NCBI RefSeq assembly: GCF_030463535.1
Contig: NC_132878.1
Coordinates: 26,236,425-26,300,424, forward strand
From: Salminus brasiliensis
Taxonomy: Eukaryota; Chordata; Actinopteri; Characiformes; Bryconidae
DNA length: 64,000 bases
Reading direction: 5' to 3'
Shown piece after piece: positions 60,510 to 64,000 of the stretch (positions within the stretch are counted from its first letter, which is position 1; each line of letters begins with the position of its first letter). The position numbers were made by a program, and so were the translations under genes. The notes beneath the pieces were generated by a model. It had not been told where the DNA came from. It was given only the letters and a program-made list of their open reading frames with translations, and ran no database searches.

Positions 60510-61650
60510 ACAGCGCACTTCACTTTGCTTCATACGTGTTAGAGGTCAAATACAAGTTCTAGTTGAATTTTGGTTCATTGTCAAACTTAAGTTCATTTCT
60601 TTCGGTATATCAGGTATTTTTGCATCAGCCAGTCTGATTTTAACAATGTATATAATTCTATATATTTTTAATGAAGGCAAAAATGTTGTTTTTTGAATTT
60701 GGAAATGGTATTATGTTATTATTATTATTTTATAATCAGATCATGGTGCACGTATGTGGACTAACACCACAACGATAAAACGTCTGATTCAGTTAACTGT
60801 GTAAACAAAGGTCTTTAACGATTCTTGTACTCCTTGTAAATCCATATTGAGACTGGGTTGTGTGTGTGATGTAGGTCAGGTTGGGTGTGCTTTTTCACTC
60901 ATTAAAGTAACAATTCAGCCAAAAACACTCCAAATATAGTTGTTAACTATATAGAGCTACAAATAACTGTCAAATTGTCTCATGCTGTGTGATGTGTAAT
61001 TACAATTCTCTGTATTTCTGCAGAAAGATCTGAGATGTGACCAGATCTTCATAAAAGTCTTAAAACTTGATAAAATTAACCTCATTCATCAAATCACACA
61101 AAATATTGTAGTTTTTACATTTATTTATTTAAGAATATTACCCAACAGTGTTTTTTTTTTACTGCCCTCCTCTTAGTTATCCTTGTTATCCTCTTCCTTG
61201 TTACTGGCCTCCTCCTTGTTGGTGAACTCATGACCACCAACGTTCCTCGGTGTAACAGAGGGATGTAGATCCTAATATGTATATATGTACATGTAATATG
61301 TTACCTTAGGGTTCTTTGTTGCTTTCCATAATAATATTGGTTGGTGGTGATTCTTGCTGGACAACCCCTTCTTCATTCATTATCTGCATCACAGTGGATT
61401 AGTGTAGAAGAAAAAATGTCCAACTTTGATAGTGAAGACCCAAGTTTATGTTCTTGAAACATGGGATGACCCGCTAAACCCACATCTGATTGGAATCCTC
61501 TGGATTGAAACCTTTGACTTCAGTTACCCCTTTCAATGGACCCATACTCCCAGATGTTCACATGCTTTCAAATAAAAAAATGACTTGTTGAGCTATAATA
61601 TTCCATAGTGCTGAATGATGATTATATATGAATGTATGAAGGACAATTGT
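60510..61650. other. Divergent intergenic region between aifm1 and the TNFSF gene
   Basis: A/T-rich, with no exon or recognised mobile element apart from the repeat at 61655. Confidence 0.6.
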
Positions 61651-61654
61651 GACC

Positions 61655-61765
61655 ATGACCGACAGGGGTCCTAAAAAATGATTAATTGAGTTGTTAGAGT
61701 TGTGGGGCCCAGTGTTATGTAATTGAATAGGGCCCAAAATCCCTGGCAGCACCCCTGCTGCCGTT
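61655..61765 (+). repeat. Dispersed repeat, copy 2 (also at 11570)
   Basis: GTTAGAGTTGTGGGGCCC and ATCCCTGGCAGC in the same order as at 11570-11700. Family not identified. Confidence 0.7.
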
Positions 61766-61942
61766 TCTACTCTTATTAATAATAATACAGATGTTTTACA
61801 AGCTGAATGAGTCGTGTTCCCACTGTGTGATATTGCTGTAGTAGTGTGTTACAGTGATTTATAGGACTTGGATAGCGCCATTGAAAAGAATCGGTTCAAA
61901 AGAACGACTCGTTCACAAGTTCAGCGCTCGTGCATGTTTAGA

Positions 61943-61965
61943 GGGGCGGTGCAGTGGGACTTTCC
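61943..61965 (+). promoter_or_regulatory. GC box plus perfect kappa-B site
   Basis: GGGGCGG (61943-61949) is followed by GGGACTTTCC (61956-61965), identical to the classical NF-kappa-B decamer, about 150 nt upstream of the TNFSF ATG. Control of TNF-family ligands by NF-kappa-B is well established; function at this site is inferred. Confidence 0.6.
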
Positions 61966-62112
61966 AACTTCCATCGAAGAAAAACACGGAAGAGTCGGGA
62001 AATAACAGACCTTTGACTCATCTCGGTCCAGCCGTTCCCGAAAAACGAGAGAGAGAGAGATACTTTCTCTTTCTACCAACCATGATAAGACTCCTCTCCA
62101 CACAACCCAAAC

Positions 62113-62286
62113 ATGACCGCGGACATTCAGACTAAAGCCGGTTATAATGACCTGAAAGAGGACTCCGGAGGAAGCGCGCAGTCTGGAAGATGGGGCGCTT
62201 ACTTTCTGATTTTGAGTTTGGTTTTGGCCGTGGAAACCTTCATCACAGCCTGTTTTCTGTATGACTTCGCCAGTGACATACACACT
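62113..62286 (+). CDS. TNF-superfamily ligand exon 1: cytoplasmic tail and membrane anchor
   Basis: The ATG at 62113 (A at -3) starts MTADIQTKAGYNDLKEDSGG, a short cytoplasmic tail, then SAQSGRW and a signal-anchor helix GAYFLILSLVLAVETFITAC (about residues 28-50), giving type II topology. It ends at DIHT with donor gtgagt, phase 0. The exon layout here and in exons 2-4 is that of CD40LG and TNFSF10. The frame stays open past the donor into simple sequence, which is not coding. Confidence 0.85.
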
Positions 62287-62546
62287 GTGAGTACGACCAG
62301 ACAAACTGCAGTCTACAGCCTACAGCCCTATAACACCATCTGTGATCATGAGGAAAGACTACAACCACTACTACTACTATTACTACTACCAGTACTAATA
62401 CTAAAATTGTATAAAAATAACTGATTTTATACAATTATCATTTCAAATTGTAAAAAAAAAAAACATATGAGAAAATGCATGTTAACATACTAATATTAAA
62501 TCTAATGAAGTCCTGTGTAGATTTTGTTCCCAGTTTGTAGTTTGTT

Positions 62547-62622
62547 GCGTTCCACCTTAAATGGTGCGGCAGTAAAATCATAATGGCCACGATGTAGCGA
62601 CAGCACTGCTTAAGGTGGAACG
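62547..62622. mobile_element. Palindromic mini-element, copy 2 (CGTTCCACCTTAA)
   Basis: GCGTTCCACCTTAAATGGTGC and GCACTGCTTAAGGTGGAACG are inverted arms around about 35 nt. Same arms as 59906-59970. It is followed by A28, as if the insertion sits beside a poly(A). Confidence 0.75.
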
Positions 62623-62707
<85 letters not shown>

Positions 62708-62798
62708 CATACATACATATAGGTTAATAAAAAAAACACATTCCCATTACTTAAAAACAACATAATATTTGGTTTCATAATTGAGCACATTGCTAGGT

Positions 62799-62860
<62 letters not shown>
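62621..62860. repeat. Poly(A) and two (TA)n microsatellites
   Basis: A run 62623-62648, TA 62652-62703 with TACA steps to 62718, and a second TA run 62801-62860, all in intron 1 of the TNFSF gene. Confidence 0.95.
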
Positions 62861-62862
<2 letters not shown>

Positions 62863-63157
62863 TTGACATGCCAAATACCGTGATTAAAGTATTTGCTTTA
62901 TTTCAGTGCTGCAGTCACCCTCGTTTCAGAGCATATTTGGGACATATATATTATTCATTTATTATGTATATATAATTCTGTTCTTTTAAAGGAAAAAAAA
63001 AAATCTTTTTTTAATGAAGTGATTTTACCTTTGTATCCTTTTTGAAATATATGCATAGTAAAGCTTTTGGGATTGTGTTATTAAGACACATGCCAGAAGT
63101 CATGTTCCTGTTTATATGCAGTTGTTTGTTTCAATGCTTTTCTCTTCACTTTCTCAG

Positions 63158-63292
63158 ACTGATGAATCCCTAAGGCAGGGACTCTACCCCACAGACTGTC
63201 TTTACCATTTCACAGATGAAGATGAGGTGAATGGAGGAGGGATGGCAAGCTGTGAGCTAATGAAGAAAGAATTTCAGAACAGCGCCCATCAG
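63158..63292 (+). CDS. TNF-superfamily ligand exon 2: stalk
   Basis: 135 nt between tttctcag and gtactg encode TDESLRQGLYPTDCLYHFTD, EDEVNGGG and MASCELMKKEFQNSAHQ. Two stalk cysteines (72 and 90) recall both TRAIL (CFLKED...CWQVK) and CD40L (C...NCEEIKSQF). The CELMKKEF block is slightly closer to CD40L. Phase 0 on both sides. Confidence 0.85.
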
Positions 63293-63815
63293 GTACTGGC
63301 CAGGGATGTAAATATTGATATGATTGAGAAAAGGATTCAGAGCATCAGGAAATGTCTATTCAGCTAATTTGGTATTGTTCACAAGGATTCTCCGGGGGAA
63401 AAAAAAGAAATCTTCAGGATTTTGAAGACATGTTCAAAATTCAGAGTTTGGTCCCTAGTTCATATATGCAAAAATAGCGTGTTTGGAGTTCACAGTTTTT
63501 ATAATGTTACAGAAACCATCACATTTACATATCACTGTCACACAAAAGGCTTGTCATGTCAAGTATTTTAACCCTATACAGAGTACACAGTGAAACGAAA
63601 CAACGTTCCTCCAGGACCATGGTGCAACACACAATGTAGACAGTACAGTACAAGAAAGTGTAGCAGGCAGGATACTATAAATAAATCAGTTTGTGAAACC
63701 ACAAACTTTATAAGTGGATCATGGTGGGGTACGGGGGAATGTGCTCTTTCAGTATCACAGATGCTCTGAACATTTGCTGTAAATCAGTCAATCAGTGTTT
63801 TTGTTTCCTGTGCAG

Positions 63816-63861
63816 AGACTTCTGCTGGACATCCAGAACTCTCTTTGGCAGAGTTTAGGAG
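63816..63861 (+). CDS. TNF-superfamily ligand exon 3
   Basis: 46 nt between tgtgcag and gtaaca encode RLLLDIQNSLWQSLG plus one base. A short stalk exon at this position is typical of CD40LG and TNFSF10 genes. Confidence 0.8.
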
Positions 63862-63948
63862 GTAACACCCTATAACTGCATTTTACCACAGATAGTATTT
63901 ACTGATTACACATCAGTTTGTAAATGCTCCTATTTGCTTTTTTCACAG

Positions 63949-64000
63949 AACACAATGTTACCCAGATTTTCAAACCAGCTATACACCTCGGAGCCAAGCA
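63949..64000 (+). CDS. TNF-superfamily ligand exon 4, cut by window end
   Basis: After tttcacag the frame continues EHNVTQIFKPAIHLGAK. It has a sequon (NVT) and then PAIHLGAK, which fits the first beta-strand of the TNF homology domain (AAH in CD40L and TRAIL). The receptor-binding domain lies beyond the window, so the family member cannot be settled. Confidence 0.75.

Noticed and set aside
60107-60562. 151-codon plus-strand open frame
   Set aside because: It is antisense to aifm1 exon 1 and its GC-rich promoter, which depletes stops. No recognised domain.

Overview
The window is vertebrate nuclear DNA, almost certainly from a teleost fish. Short coding exons with GT-AG borders lie in long introns full of (CA)n, (GA)n and (AT)n microsatellites, decayed Tc1-like transposons and tRNA-derived SINEs of kinds common in fish. 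A characin or catfish-like (otophysan) origin is my guess from the repeats only.

Three genes can be read. (1) 6505-28397, minus strand: a complete glycine receptor alpha-4 gene (glra4), 9 coding exons, 1365 nt, predicted 454 aa, with signal peptide, both disulfide pairs, M1-M4 and an intact final exon. (2) 41321-60219, minus strand: a complete aifm1 gene (mitochondrial apoptosis-inducing factor 1), which I reconstruct as 19 coding exons, 2253 nt, 750 aa. It is about 137 aa longer than human AIFM1 because three exons, all of phase 1-1, insert a Glu/Pro/Val-rich linker built on a 9-residue repeat between the membrane anchor and the FAD domain. (3) 62113-64000, plus strand: the first four exons of a TNF-superfamily ligand (CD40LG- or TNFSF10-like), running off the window end.

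Layout: 1-6.5 kb is sequence 3' of glra4, with Tc1 fragments and a local duplication. 6.5-28.4 kb is glra4; intron 2 holds a degenerate minisatellite of about 1 kb, and several exons are hemmed in by dinucleotide repeats. 28.4-41.3 kb is intergenic: a CT-rich tract, a CAT/ATT satellite, DNA-transposon remnants and a local duplication. 41.3-60.2 kb is aifm1. 60.2-62.1 kb is the divergent aifm1/TNFSF promoter interval, with four CCAAT boxes on the aifm1 side and a GC box plus a perfect kappa-B site on the TNFSF side.

The genes do not form a pathway. GLRA4 is a synaptic chloride channel, AIFM1 a mitochondrial NADH oxidoreductase and death effector, and the third an immune/death ligand. The most unusual content is the aifm1 repeat-exon cassette. 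Next is the recurrent placement of TG/CA repeats against splice sites in both genes, including an inverted repeat pair enclosing glra4 exon 3.
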